This document shows, one piece after another, positions 42,179-51,723 of a DNA stretch of 64,000 nt. The stretch is from Streptomyces sp. JH14 (lineage in GTDB: Bacteria; Actinomycetota; Actinomycetes; Streptomycetales; Streptomycetaceae). Position numbers and translations under genes: made by a program. The stretch's first letter is position 1. Every line of letters begins with the position of its first letter. The stretch lies in contig NZ_JAJNEL010000001.1 of the NCBI RefSeq assembly GCF_029428675.1, forward strand, positions 5,580,001 to 5,644,000, read 5' to 3'. A model generated the notes under the pieces. It was not told where the DNA came from. It ran no database searches and was given only the letters and a program-made list of their open reading frames with translations.

Positions 42179-43249
42179 ATGCCACTCACTCTCGACACCT
42201 ACCGGCTGCTGGGCCGTTCCGGGCTGCGGGTCTCACCGCTGGCGCTGGGCGCGGCGACCTTCGGAACCGAGTGGGGCTGGGGCGCAGAGCGCGAGGAGGC
42301 GCGCAAACTGTTCGACCGCTACACCGAGCTCGGCGGCAACTTCTTCGACACCGCCAGCACCTACACCAACGGCAGTTCCGAGCGGCTGCTGGGCGAGTTC
42401 GCCCGCGGCGATCGCGAGCGCCTGGTGCTGGCGACGAAGTACTCGACGCTGCGCCGGCCCGGTGACCCCAATTCCGGTGGCACGCACCGCAAGAGCATGC
42501 TGGCGTCGGTGGAAGCCAGTCTGCGGCAGCTGAACACGGACTACATCGATCTGCTCTATCTGAACGTCTGGGACTTCAGGACTCCGGTGGAGGAGATCCT
42601 GCGCGGCCTGGACGACCTGGTGCGGCAGGGCAAGGTTCTGTACGTGGCGATCTCCAGCGCCCCGGCCTGGCAGGTGTCGCGCATGCAGACGATCGCCGAT
42701 CTGCGCGGCTGGTCGCCGCTGGTCGCGCTGGAGATCGAGTACAGCCTGATCGAACGTACCGGGGAGCGTGACCTCATCCCCATGGCACGCGAGATGGGAC
42801 TGGGCGTGGTCCCCTTCTCCCCGCTGGGCGGCGGGGTGCTCACCGGCAAGTACGGCCGGGACGATCTGAACCCGACGGACCCCGTCGCCGGCGAGACCGC
42901 CGGCAGCCGCAGGAGCCTCAACGCCGCCCTGGGAATGGTCACCCAACGCACCCTCGCCATCGCCGATGTGGTGAAGGAGGTGGCCACGGAGGTGGGCCGC
43001 ACACCCGCCCAGGTCGCACTGGCCTGGACCCTGAACGCCCCGGGCGTGGCTGCACCCATCATCGGCGCCCGCACCGTCGCGCAGCTCGAGGACAACCTGG
43101 GTGCCCTCCAGGTCGACCTCACTCCTTCCCAACTGGCCCGGCTCGACGAGGCCAGCGCCATCGACCTCGGCAATCCGCACGGCCTGCTCGCCAGCGACCA
43201 CATCCGCACGGTCACCTCGGGCGACATGGAGATCGAAACCCGCCGCTGA
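42179..43249 (+). CDS. Aldo/keto reductase
   Basis: AKR of 356 residues with a TIM-barrel pattern. The tetrad Asp (NFFDTASTY), Tyr (same segment) and Lys (LATKYS) are kept, but the tetrad His, usual in LYLLHxWD, is Asn here (LYLNVWDF). The C-terminal cofactor segment PIIGARTVAQLEDNLGAL is typical of NADPH-binding AKRs. ATG 42179 follows AGGAG. It lies between two SDRs on the same strand, suggesting a carbonyl-reduction set under the upstream TetR. Confidence 0.9.
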   Translation: MPLTLDTYRLLGRSGLRVSPLALGAATFGTEWGWGAEREEARKLFDRYTELGGNFFDTASTYTNGSSERLLGEFARGDRERLVLATKYSTLRRPGDPNSGGTHRKSMLASVEASLRQLNTDYIDLLYLNVWDFRTPVEEILRGLDDLVRQGKVLYVAISSAPAWQVSRMQTIADLRGWSPLVALEIEYSLIERTGERDLIPMAREMGLGVVPFSPLGGGVLTGKYGRDDLNPTDPVAGETAGSRRSLNAALGMVTQRTLAIADVVKEVATEVGRTPAQVALAWTLNAPGVAAPIIGARTVAQLEDNLGALQVDLTPSQLARLDEASAIDLGNPHGLLASDHIRTVTSGDMEIETRR

Positions 43250-43318
43250 TTCGCCCCGCGAACGGCGACATCCAGACGTACCACCATGTTTTCGGCGATG
43301 GAACGGAGCAACCTCGGC

Positions 43319-44065
43319 ATGGACAAGTACAGCGACAAGAATGTCGTGATCACGGGTGGCAGCAGCGGCATGGGACTCGCGGTGGCGGAGCTGCTGGTGC
43401 GAGGCGGAGCCCGCGTCGTGACAACCGGCCGGTCTCAGGCCAAGCTCGACGCGGTGCGCGAGCGGCTCGGCAAGAATGCCGTGGCCGTCCGGGCCGATGT
43501 GGCCTCACTGTCCGACCTCGATATGCTCGCCGACCGGGTGAAGAGCGAGCTCGGCTCGATCGAGGCTCTCTTCGTCAACGCCGGCGTCTCACCCCTCACG
43601 CCCCTCGACTCGACGACCGAGGAGACGTACGACGAACTGTTCGCGATCAACGTCAAGGGCGCCTTCTTCTCTGTGCAGAAGCTCGCCCCGCTGCTGAGCG
43701 CGAACGCCGGCGTCGTCCTCACCACCTCGATCGCCAACGTCATGGGCTTGGTGGACACCAGCGTCTACGCGGCCGGCAAGGCGGCGCTGCGCTCGATGGC
43801 CCGCACCTTCTCGCGCGAACTGCTTCCGCGAGGAATCCGCGTCAACGCGATCAGCCCGGGTCCCATCGACTCGGGGATCCTGGAAACGATGGGCTTGTCC
43901 CAGGAGGCCGCCGACGAGTTCAGGGCGGAGCGGACCGCGAGCAATCCCATGAAGCGTTACGGCACCGTCGAGGAGTTCGCCAAGGCGGCCGCGTTCCTCG
44001 CCTTCGACGCCACGTACACCACCGGCATCGAACTGGCCGTGGACGGCGGCGAAACCCAGCTCTGA
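43319..44065 (+). CDS. Short-chain dehydrogenase/reductase
   Basis: Classical SDR of 248 residues with VITGGSSGMGLAVAEL (cofactor loop), NAG (VNAGVSPLTP), the conserved Ser region and YAAGK (about residue 152), and a C-terminus TTGIELAVDGGETQL. All catalytic residues are present, in contrast to the SDR two genes upstream. ATG 43319 gives the family start MDKYSDKNVVITGG; an in-frame ATG at 43286 lacks a ribosome site. Probably co-transcribed with the AKR gene 69 nt upstream. Confidence 0.9.
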   Translation: MDKYSDKNVVITGGSSGMGLAVAELLVRGGARVVTTGRSQAKLDAVRERLGKNAVAVRADVASLSDLDMLADRVKSELGSIEALFVNAGVSPLTPLDSTTEETYDELFAINVKGAFFSVQKLAPLLSANAGVVLTTSIANVMGLVDTSVYAAGKAALRSMARTFSRELLPRGIRVNAISPGPIDSGILETMGLSQEAADEFRAERTASNPMKRYGTVEEFAKAAAFLAFDATYTTGIELAVDGGETQL

Positions 44066-44389
44066 CGGACGGAGCCGTGGCTACGGGTAACAGAGAAAAG
44101 GCCCCCTGCTTTACGCCACCGCCGCAGCCAGGCGGGTCAGCGACCCGTCGAGCTCGTCGGCGGAGACGACAGGCAGGCGGGACACCTCTGCCGGGTGGGT
44201 GTCGTCGCCCCGGTAGCCGACGAGAAACAGGCCGTGCGACGGGTCGAACTCCTCAGGATTCAGTGCCCTTTGGCCGCACACGGAGGTGCCACCGCTCTCA
44301 TCGGCGGGGCTGGACATGGCCCGGAGGGCATCTTAGTATCTTTGTCTAAAGATAGAACTTGAGTCTAAGAACGAGAAGGGGGGGAACCC
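44066..44389. other. 324-nt intergenic region with a regulatory palindrome
   Basis: No confident gene. A 68-codon frame on the minus strand (44111-44317) lacks a ribosome site. TATCTTT (44337-44343) and AAAGATA (44348-44354) form a perfect 7-bp inverted repeat with a 4-nt centre just before the DauR-like gene and may be its operator. The area is AT-rich compared with its surroundings. Confidence 0.55.
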
Positions 44390-45091
44390 ATGGAGCACCC
44401 TGGAGCCGGTGGGCCGCGAGACGATCGCAGGGATCCCGTGGCGGCCGTTTCGGCCGAGGCCGACGAGCACCTCATCCGTGAGGTGGAGAAGGTCGCCGTG
44501 GCGTTGGGCCGCATGTTTCCGGGGTTGTGCGAGGTGGTGCTGCACGACCTGCGGGATCCGCGGCAGGCGATCCGGGTGATCGAGAACAACCTTTCCGGCC
44601 GGGAGGTCGGGGATTCGGCCACGGAGCTGGGCCTGGCCCGCATCGCGGATCCGTCGTACCCGAGCGTCATCCAGAACTACCCCAACCGGTTTCCAGACGG
44701 CCGGCCGGTGAAGAGCACGTCGATCGGCATCAAGAACGCCGCGGGTCAGTACATCGCGGCCCTGTGCCTGAACCTTGACGTGTCCGTCCTGTCGCCGGTG
44801 ACGCTGGCGTTGTCGAACCTCGTGGCCACCGACGTCGAGCACCGGGAACAGCCGCTGGAGAACCTGCGGGACCGTAACGCGCGCGAACTGCGCCGGACGG
44901 TGGAGGCGCTGGCCGCGGAGCGCGGCGCCACCCCACGGTCGCTGAGCCGGGACGACAAGAAGGCGCTCGTGCGGCAGTTGCAGGGCGAGGGCTACTTCGA
45001 CGGGCGTGACGCCGCGCAGACCATCGCGGACCTGCTGGGCGTGTCCCGGGCCACCGTCTACAACTACTCCAAGCAAAGGGCCGGCACATGA
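44390..45091 (+). CDS. DauR/YheO-like transcriptional regulator
   Basis: Regulator of 233 residues. The N-terminal YheO-like PAS domain (about 25-150) contains LGRMFPGLCEVVLHDLRDP, STSIGIKNAAGQYIAALCL and NLDVS; the C-terminal helix-turn-helix (about 175-230) ends with DLLGVSRATVYNYSKQ. This is the architecture of DauR, a repressor of D-arginine use, and of E. coli YheO. It heads an operon with an ornithine-cyclodeaminase-like gene and a D-amino-acid PLP enzyme, which supports a role in D-amino-acid breakdown. Its stop overlaps the next start (ATGA). Confidence 0.9.
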   Translation: MEHPGAGGPRDDRRDPVAAVSAEADEHLIREVEKVAVALGRMFPGLCEVVLHDLRDPRQAIRVIENNLSGREVGDSATELGLARIADPSYPSVIQNYPNRFPDGRPVKSTSIGIKNAAGQYIAALCLNLDVSVLSPVTLALSNLVATDVEHREQPLENLRDRNARELRRTVEALAAERGATPRSLSRDDKKALVRQLQGEGYFDGRDAAQTIADLLGVSRATVYNYSKQRAGT

Positions 45092-46094
45092 CCGACACCG
45101 GACCGGCCGCACACTCCGCACCTGCTTCTCCGCCCGGCTCCGGCCCGCAACTGGATGCAGCCCGTGGCCCGCTTTTCATCCCCGAGGAGCAGACGGCCGC
45201 GCTCGTGGACGAGGAACTGGCGCTGGAAGCGGCGCGCGCGGCCTTCGCCGCGACGGTGGAGGGCGCGGTCTTCCCCTCTCTGGCCGTGCACGGCTCCGAT
45301 CCTCGCAACCGGTTCACCCTCAAGCCGTCGGCGTCCGCGACGCATGCCGGGGTGAAGATCGGCACCTACTGGCCGGACAACCCGAAACTCGGACTGCCGC
45401 GTCACCACTCCACCTTGCTGCTGTTCGACCAGAGGATCGGCCGGCTCGCCGCCGTCCTGGAGCTCGGCGCCGCCAACGCCCACCGGACCGCCGCGGCCGA
45501 CGCGCTCGCCGTCGACCTGCTCGCCCCCTCCGGCGCCGCCACCCTGGCCGTCTTCGGCACCGGCCATCAGGCCGCCTATGAGGCGCGGCCGTCGCCCGGG
45601 TCCGGCCGATCGACGAAATCCTGATCGTGGGACGCGACAACGGCCGTGCCACGCACATGGCTGCCACGCTCACCGCGGAGGGACACACAGCGCGTGTGAC
45701 CGGTGCCGAGGAAGCCTGCGCGAGCGCCGACGTGATCGTCACCGCCACCACCACACGGGCCGAAGACCCGCCCCTGTTCGAGGCCGGGTGGATCCGTCCC
45801 GGCACGCACCTCTCCTGCATGGGAGCTGACGCCCCGGGCAAGCGGGAACTGCCGCCCGCCCTGTTCGACCGCGCACGGGTCTTCTGCGACCTTGCCGCGC
45901 AGGCACGCCGCATGGGCGAAAGCCAGCATGCACCTGAGGACACCGTCCTCGTCCCGCTCGGTGAGGTCCTCACCCGGCGCGCCCAAGGACGTACCCATGC
46001 CCGAGACATCACGGTCTTCGACAGCTCCGGGATCGGACTGCAGGACCTGTCCCTGGCTCTGGCCCTCCTGAAGAAGATGGACATCTGCCTGTGA
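45088..46094 (+). pseudogene. Ornithine cyclodeaminase/mu-crystallin family, single-base frameshift
   Basis: Two frames make one ornithine cyclodeaminase-family protein. The first (45088 to about 45590) has FTLKPSASATHAGVKIGTYW and AVFGTGHQAAYEAR, the Rossmann loop GTGHQA. The second (to TGA 46094) has DEILIVGRDNGRATHMAATL, ADVIVTATTTR and WIRPGTHLSCMGAD. Restoring one G near 45590 rejoins them as EARAVARVRPIDEILIVGRD. This may be a recent inactivation or a sequencing error in a GC run. The enzyme would act on an amino or imino acid within the DauR-like operon. The start overlaps the regulator's stop. Confidence 0.8.
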
Positions 46095-47251
46095 CCACCA
46101 CCCCCGCCGCACAGACCCTGGCGGATCCGGACACCCCGTTCGCCGTCGTCGACGTGCACAAGAGCCTCCGCAACATCGAGCGTCTGCGGGCCAGGGCGAA
46201 CCAACTCGGGGTCACCCTGCGCCCCCATATGAAGACGGCCAAGAGCCTCGAGGTCGCCGCGCTCATGCACGACGGCGGCACGTGTCCCATCACCGTCTCC
46301 ACTCTCGCCGAGGCCGAGGCGTTCGCCGACGGCGGCTACACCGACATCACCTACGCCGTCGGCATCGATCCCCACAAGCTCCCCCGCGTCATCGCTCTGC
46401 TGCGCCGCGGCGTGACCCTGCGGGTCCTGCTGGACAGCACCGAGCAGGCCGTCTTCATCGCCGAAGCCGCCCGCCGGTTCGGCCTGCCCATCCCGGCCCA
46501 GATCGAGATCGACTGCGACGGCCACCGCGGTGGCCTCAAGCCCGATGACCCCGCCCTCACCGAGATCGGCCGTATCCTGCACGACGCGGCCTGCCTGGAC
46601 GGGGTGCTCACCCACGCGGGTGAGTCGTACTTCGCCTACAGCGCCGAAGAACAGCGCCTGGCCGCCCAGAACGAACGCGACACCGCGGTCGCCGCGGCCG
46701 AACGTCTTCGTGCGGCCCATCTGCCCGTGGCCTGCGTCAGTGTCGGCTCAACCCCCACCGCCCACGCGGCCGACGACCTCACCGGGGTCACCGAACTGCG
46801 GGCCGGTAACTACGTGTTCTTCGACCTGGTGATGGCCGGCCTCGACGTCTGCCGGGTGCAGGACCTCGCGCTGTCGGTGGTCGTCACCGTCATCGGCCAC
46901 CGGCCCGAGTACGGGTGGATCATCACCGACGGCGGCTGGATGGCCATGTCCCGCGACCGCGGCACCGCGGGCCAGGCCCAGGACCAGGGCTACGGCCTGG
47001 TCACCGACCTGGCCGGCCACCTCATCCCGAATCTGGTCATGACGGCCGCGAGTCAGGAGCACGGCACCCTCACCGCCCGCGACGGCGCCGATCTGCCTGA
47101 CCTGCCGGTCGGCACCCGGCTGCGCATCCTGCCCAACCACGCCTGCGCCACCGCCGCCCAGCACCACGGCTACCACGTCGTCGACAGCGGCAAGGACACG
47201 GAGTCCGACCCGGTGATCCAAGCGCGCTGGCCCCGCATCGCCGGCTGGTGA
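46091..47251 (+). CDS. Fold-type III PLP enzyme, D-serine dehydratase/D-threonine aldolase-like
   Basis: Protein of 386 residues with an alanine-racemase-type N-terminal barrel: the PLP lysine is in LRPHMKTAKS (about residue 47). The C-terminal D-serine dehydratase-like domain has metal-site residues in the ILPNHACATAAQH segment (about 350). DSD1-like enzymes cleave D-serine, D-threonine or beta-hydroxy-D-amino acids, often with Zn2+ or Mn2+. GTG 46091 overlaps the preceding stop, so it is coupled to the cyclodeaminase-like gene; a frameshift there could reduce its translation. Confidence 0.9.
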   Translation: MTTTPAAQTLADPDTPFAVVDVHKSLRNIERLRARANQLGVTLRPHMKTAKSLEVAALMHDGGTCPITVSTLAEAEAFADGGYTDITYAVGIDPHKLPRVIALLRRGVTLRVLLDSTEQAVFIAEAARRFGLPIPAQIEIDCDGHRGGLKPDDPALTEIGRILHDAACLDGVLTHAGESYFAYSAEEQRLAAQNERDTAVAAAERLRAAHLPVACVSVGSTPTAHAADDLTGVTELRAGNYVFFDLVMAGLDVCRVQDLALSVVVTVIGHRPEYGWIITDGGWMAMSRDRGTAGQAQDQGYGLVTDLAGHLIPNLVMTAASQEHGTLTARDGADLPDLPVGTRLRILPNHACATAAQHHGYHVVDSGKDTESDPVIQARWPRIAGW

Positions 47252-47263
47252 CGAGGTGGGGCA

Positions 47264-47434
47264 GTGAGCCGCTTGGCCGCTTCCGGTTGCCTTCGCGGCG
47301 GTGGCCTGGTCCTGCGGGCTGAGCCGGGTGATGGTCGCGAGGGCGTGGTGGCCGATGCGGAGGTGCGGATCGTGCCGAGTGCCGAGACGCCCACGGCGCC
47401 GGGGGAGGGGGAGAAGTTGGTGGTGCCCCCATGA
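47264..47434 (+). CDS. Small hypothetical protein, possibly coupled to the next gene
   Basis: Open frame of 56 codons from GTG 47264, with GAGGTGGGG 3-11 nt upstream. It ends in an ATGA overlap with the following small gene and has moderately high third-position GC. No family is recognised. It could be a real small gene or the end of an eroded one. Confidence 0.3.
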   Translation: MSRLAASGCLRGGGLVLRAEPGDGREGVVADAEVRIVPSAETPTAPGEGEKLVVPP

Positions 47435-47631
47435 CTCTCCGTCGCTCCGTCGTCTTCTTGGGCGTCGCCCTGGCTGTCGTGGCCGGCTTCGTGACCGCAC
47501 TGGTCGTCACCGGGCCCGGTGGCGCAGCTCTCGCTGCTCTGTTCATGGGAGCCGTCGGCGCCCACGCGGCTCCCTCACACCCGCACTCGCGCTCCGTTTC
47601 GGGAAAGGCGGGTAAGAGGTCGCGCGGATAG
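47431..47631 (+). CDS. Small membrane protein, hypothetical
   Basis: Frame of 66 codons whose first half is a single hydrophobic helix pair (SVVFLGVALAVVAGFVTALV, then GGAALAALFMGAVGAHAA) with a basic C-terminal tail GKAGKRSRG. The ATG overlaps the previous stop. No family is recognised. Confidence 0.4.
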   Translation: MTLRRSVVFLGVALAVVAGFVTALVVTGPGGAALAALFMGAVGAHAAPSHPHSRSVSGKAGKRSRG

Positions 47632-48426
47632 GCGCGGTTGGGGGATACCGGCAGCAGAACGGGCACCGGTCCGGTGACGATGTTCCCCGAGCTGCGTGCG
47701 GTCGGTGTTGAGCGCGCCGACGACATTGTCAGGGACTACGGGAGCGGGCCGAGGCAACTGGCTTGACCTCCGCCTGGAGATACGGCACGCCGACGCCCAA
47801 GAACTCGATGATGAGGCAGTTCACGAGGTCGCCTACTGGCTGGGCACAGGCGTTCTTCCCTCGTGCGGCCGGCGCGACCACCCTGGTCGTCGTGCGGGGC
47901 GCGGGGTACGCGCCGGACGGCGGCCAGGGTGGCAGCGGTGCCGGGAGCGAATCCGAGACGAGCCCTGTCGGGCTACCAGTTCGCCCAGATGGAGAGGCCA
48001 TTGGCCTTGGGGCCCGCCGAGCACGGGAACGGGAACCCCGCTCCAGGGCACCCCGTCGCCGCGCCCGCACGCGCCATCAGCGCTGTACTCGCACCACATG
48101 CTGATGAGTAGTGACGGGGAACACGGGATGTACCGGCGTCATGTGATGGCCTTGGCGTTGCCGACGACCCAAGCGCGGAATGACCGGGCCTCCTCGTACA
48201 GGGCGTTCTCGGCCATGTGCATCTCCAACGTCATCGCTTGAGGCAACTATGTGGAAGGCGCTGTCGTCTCCGTGGTCCTGTTCCTGATGGGTGGTCATGG
48301 CCTCCCACGGTGTGGACCGTTGTGACGGGGGACGCCTTCGATGAGGCCCTCCACGTCACCGGCCGCATGTCGGCGTCTGAGGCGTGGTCCGGCGCGTCGG
48401 GGTGGCGGGGGCGGGGGCGGGAGGGG
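47632..48426. other. 795-nt region without a supported gene
   Basis: Only short frames are seen. On the minus strand two adjacent frames near 48130-48300 (MTTHQEQDHGDDSAFHIVAS, then MAENALYEEARSFRAWVV) look like one broken small gene, but I cannot name a family. The rest is probably eroded sequence. Confidence 0.35.
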
Positions 48427-49068
48427 TCAGGGTGCCTGGTCCGTGGTGCCGGCGAGGGAGGGGGCCGGGTCGGACTCGGTCGCTGAGCCGGTGCGGGCCA
48501 GGAGGATTCCGTCGACGCCCTTCAGGAAGGTGGCGGAGACCAGTTCGGGGTCGAAGAGGCAGCCGGCCGCCATGGCGCCGTCCCGGAGCATGACGAGGTG
48601 TCGGGCGGCTGGGGCCGCGGGTGCGTCGCTGATCGGTGCCAGCAGGTCCGTGACGGTGTCCAGAAACCATTGCCGGTGAGCCAGGACGACTTGGTGGATG
48701 GGATGGGAGAGGTCGGGGTATTCGGCTGCCGCGTTGAGGAAGGCGCAGCCGCGGAAGCCGGGGGCCTGGATGCCTCGGGTGATGGATTCTGCGACGGCCT
48801 GGACCTTGCCGACGGTTGACGGGCTGCTCGCCCGGGCGGCGGCGATCTGGCCGCGGATTCCTCGGTCGGCCTGGTCGAGGTAGGCGAGGACGAGTTCTTC
48901 CTTACCCGCGAAGTGCCGGTACAGCGTGGCCCGGGTCACCTTCGCTTCCACGGTGATCCGGTCGATGCCGACGGAGTGGATTCCCTCCGCGTAGAAAATC
49001 CTGGTCGCCGTACTGAGCAGCCGTGCTCGCGCTTCGGAGGCGCCGCCACCTTCTGGGGTCGGGTGCAT
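48427..49068 (-). CDS. TetR-family regulator, paralog 1
   Basis: Regulator of 213 residues. The helix-turn-helix start (ARARLLSTATRIFYAEGIHS, VGIDRITVEAKVTRATLYRH) and the later block PGFRGCAFLNAAAEYPDLSH with LAHRQWFLDTVTDLLA are almost identical to the TetR at 53473-54057. It is divergent from a secreted hydrolase, with two copies of a 13-nt operator-like sequence between them (49095-49107 and 49142-49154). Confidence 0.92.
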   Translation of the reverse strand: MHPTPEGGGASEARARLLSTATRIFYAEGIHSVGIDRITVEAKVTRATLYRHFAGKEELVLAYLDQADRGIRGQIAAARASSPSTVGKVQAVAESITRGIQAPGFRGCAFLNAAAEYPDLSHPIHQVVLAHRQWFLDTVTDLLAPISDAPAAPAARHLVMLRDGAMAAGCLFDPELVSATFLKGVDGILLARTGSATESDPAPSLAGTTDQAP

Positions 49069-49094
49069 GACGGCAGGCTAGCAAACGACGAGAT

Positions 49095-49154
49095 AGAACG
49101 TTCGGTCTTGACAGGGTTCGTTGGGGCACTTCTAATGACGTGACCGAACGTTCT
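49095..49154. promoter_or_regulatory. Paired inverted TetR operators
   Basis: AGAACGTTCGGTC (49095-49107) and its exact reverse complement GACCGAACGTTCT (49142-49154); each contains the palindrome GAACGTTC. They flank the region between the TetR gene and the secreted hydrolase gene, consistent with control of both. Confidence 0.75.
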
Positions 49155-49308
49155 CCCTCGGTGTGTGGGTCTGGGCGTCACCACACCTGTCGCAGGACGG
49201 GTCTCAGGGCCGGCGCCCGTGTCTGATCGTGCCCGTGCCGGGTCGGGTCCGGCCCTCTGCATCCAGGTCTGCGCACCGTGCATCCGTAGTCGAATGAAAG
49301 GCCACATC

Positions 49309-50124
49309 ATGCGTATCCGTGTCCGTGTCGCGCGCCGTGTCGCGCTCGCCGCCGGCGCCCTGACGCTGCTGGGTGCCACCACCGCTCCGGCCATGGCGAC
49401 GGCGACCGACAAGGGGCCTTCCTCCGCGCACGCTTCCGCAAAGCCCACCGTCGTCCTGGTCCATGGGGCTTGGACGGATTCCTCCAGCTGGTCGTCGGTG
49501 CTGGAGCGGCTGCGCGCGGACGGCTATCCCGTTCGGGCCATCGCCAATCCCCTGCAGGGACTCACCGGCGACACCGCCTACGTCTCCAGCTACCTGTCCA
49601 CGATCGAGGGTCCCGTGGTGCTGGTCGGTCACTCCTACGGCGGCGCGGTGATCACCAACTCCGCCGCCTCGGACCCCAATGTCAAGGCCCTGGTCTACAT
49701 CGCCGGCTTCATCCCCGCCAAGGGCGAGACCGTGGGTGCTCTCGCCAGCCAGTCCACTTCCGACCTCCACCTGGAGTACACCGCCGTCCCGGACGGCACG
49801 GACGTGTCCATCGACCCGGACTACTTCCGGGACGTCTTCGCAGGCGACGTCAACAAGACCACAGCCGCCGACCTGGCGGCGACCCAGCGCCCCGCCAACG
49901 CCAAGGCGGTCATGGACCCCAGCGTCCAGGAAGCCTTCCGCACCATCCCCTCCTGGAGCCTGATCACCCGCCAGGACCACGCCATCGCCCCCGACCTCCA
50001 GCGCTCCATGTCCCAGCGCGCCGGCGCACACACCGAGGAGGTCGACGCCTCCCACGCCGTGATGATCAGCCGCCCCGCCACCGTCACCCACATCATCGAG
50101 GACGCCGCCCGCAGCACCCGGTGA
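49309..50124 (+). CDS. Secreted alpha/beta hydrolase
   Basis: Hydrolase of 271 residues with a signal peptide (about 1-32: basic RVARRV then AALAAGALTLLG, with APAMA at the cleavage site). The mature part has the strand-loop VVLVHGAWTDSSSW, the nucleophile elbow GHSYGG (about residue 112) and a C-terminal His in EVDASHAVMISRP; this is the esterase/EstA-like group. ATG 49309 is chosen because AAAGG lies 7 nt upstream. Divergent from and probably controlled by the TetR at 48427. Confidence 0.9.
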   Translation: MRIRVRVARRVALAAGALTLLGATTAPAMATATDKGPSSAHASAKPTVVLVHGAWTDSSSWSSVLERLRADGYPVRAIANPLQGLTGDTAYVSSYLSTIEGPVVLVGHSYGGAVITNSAASDPNVKALVYIAGFIPAKGETVGALASQSTSDLHLEYTAVPDGTDVSIDPDYFRDVFAGDVNKTTAADLAATQRPANAKAVMDPSVQEAFRTIPSWSLITRQDHAIAPDLQRSMSQRAGAHTEEVDASHAVMISRPATVTHIIEDAARSTR

Positions 50125-50242
50125 AACCCATCCCCGCATGACCGCTTTGCCGGCCGGGGGCGTCCCACGGCCCCGGCCGGCTATGGCTCACGAAGCGACG
50201 CCGCCCACCACGTTTTGCCGAGATCCCCAAGACAGAGGTGCC

Positions 50243-51625
50243 ATGACCCTGACGACACACCAACAGCTCGGCCGTCTGACCGACGCCCTGCGGCGGATCA
50301 TCCCGGTGGGACAGGTGGTTTCCACCGGGCCGGACTACGACACCGGCCGACACATCTGGAACGGCGCGGTGTCCGCTCGCCCCGGCGTGATCGTCCGGTG
50401 CGCCGATCCGGCCGAGGTCCGGGCCGCTGTCCTGGCCGCGCAGGAGTTCGGAGTACCTCTGACGGTGCGTGGCGGCGGTCACGACTGGGCCGGAAGGGCA
50501 CTGAGCGACGGCGGCCTGACCATCGATCTCTCCGGCCTGCGCCGGGTGTCGGTGGATCCGGCGGCAAGGGTTGCCGAGGTGACGGGAGGGGCCACGGCCG
50601 CCGATCTCGTCGCCGCCACCCAGTCCTTCGGCCTGACCGCGGTGACCGGTACCGCCGGCTCCGTGGGCATGGCGGGCCTGACCCTCGGTGGCGGCTACGG
50701 GCCGCTCAGCGGCCGCTTCGGACTCGCCCTGGACAACCTGTTGTCTGCGGAGGTGGTGCTCGCCGACGGCTCGGTCGTCACGGCCGACGCCGAACGCGAG
50801 CCGGAGTTGTTCTGGGCCCTGCGCGGCGGTGGCGGGAACTTCGGAGTCGTCACCTCGATGCGCGTGCGTCTGCACGCCGTGCCGACGCTGCTGTCCGGCA
50901 TGGTGCTGTACCCCTGGGAGCAGGCCGGGTCCGTCCTGGCCGGGCTGGCGGACGTGCTGGACGGGAGCCCGGACGAGCTGACCGTGCAGTCCGGTGTCCT
51001 GCCCGGCCCCGACGGCAAGCCCGTGGTGTTCCTCTCGCCCACCTGGAGCGGCGACGACGCGGAGGCGGGAGAACGCGCGCTGGCGCGGTTGGACGGCCTC
51101 GGCACGCCCCTCGTCTCCCAGGTCGCCCCCGCCACCGTGCCCGCGATGCTCGCGGCCATCGACGCGCAGTTCCCCTTCGGCCGGCACGTCGAGATCCGCA
51201 CGCGCTCCGTTCCGTCACTGACCTCGGGAGTAAGGGACCTGCTGAGCCTCGCGGGCGCCACCCTGACCTCGCCCTATTCGGCCGTATCCGTGCACAGCCT
51301 GCACGGTGCCGCGACCCGAGTACCCGTGACGGACACGGCGTTCGGCAACCGCGACCCGCACCTCATGATCGAGATCATCGCCCAGTGGGAACCCGACGAC
51401 ACCCGCGCGCAGGAGCACCGCGCCTGGGCCGGTGACCTGGCCGACGCCCTCGAACCCGAGGCGCTGCCGGGCGGCTATCCCAACCTCCTCGGCCCGGACG
51501 AGGCCACACAGATCACACACGCCTACGGCCCCAACACCGAGCGGCTGCTCACCGCCAAACACCGATACGACCCGTACCACATCTTCCACGCGACCCCCCT
51601 ACCGGACCCGTTCCGAACCCGGTGA
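50243..51625 (+). CDS. FAD-linked oxidoreductase, berberine-bridge-enzyme type
   Basis: Oxidase of 460 residues with an N-terminal PCMH FAD-binding domain. The covalent-FAD histidine lies in VRGGGHDWAG (about residue 75) and the second conserved FAD loop is GSVGMAGLTLGGGYG. The cysteine that bicovalent members use is not present (GTAGSVG), so a single covalent link is likely. The C-terminal BBE segment ends YDPYHIFHATPLP. ATG 50243 follows AGAGGTG. In Streptomyces such enzymes oxidise secondary alcohols or sugars. It follows the secreted hydrolase on the same strand. Confidence 0.9.
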   Translation: MTLTTHQQLGRLTDALRRIIPVGQVVSTGPDYDTGRHIWNGAVSARPGVIVRCADPAEVRAAVLAAQEFGVPLTVRGGGHDWAGRALSDGGLTIDLSGLRRVSVDPAARVAEVTGGATAADLVAATQSFGLTAVTGTAGSVGMAGLTLGGGYGPLSGRFGLALDNLLSAEVVLADGSVVTADAEREPELFWALRGGGGNFGVVTSMRVRLHAVPTLLSGMVLYPWEQAGSVLAGLADVLDGSPDELTVQSGVLPGPDGKPVVFLSPTWSGDDAEAGERALARLDGLGTPLVSQVAPATVPAMLAAIDAQFPFGRHVEIRTRSVPSLTSGVRDLLSLAGATLTSPYSAVSVHSLHGAATRVPVTDTAFGNRDPHLMIEIIAQWEPDDTRAQEHRAWAGDLADALEPEALPGGYPNLLGPDEATQITHAYGPNTERLLTAKHRYDPYHIFHATPLPDPFRTR

Positions 51626-51723
51626 CACCCCGTTGAAACAGGCGGCCCACGTCCCGCGCACGCGGGCAACTGCGCCCATGACACGGCCCACTTCTCTCGT
51701 TCATCGAAAACCGAGGCAGACCG

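Noticed and set aside
44111..44317. 68-codon frame on the minus strand upstream of the DauR-like gene
   Set aside because: It lacks a ribosome site and any recognised family, and its start lies next to the promoter region; not called.
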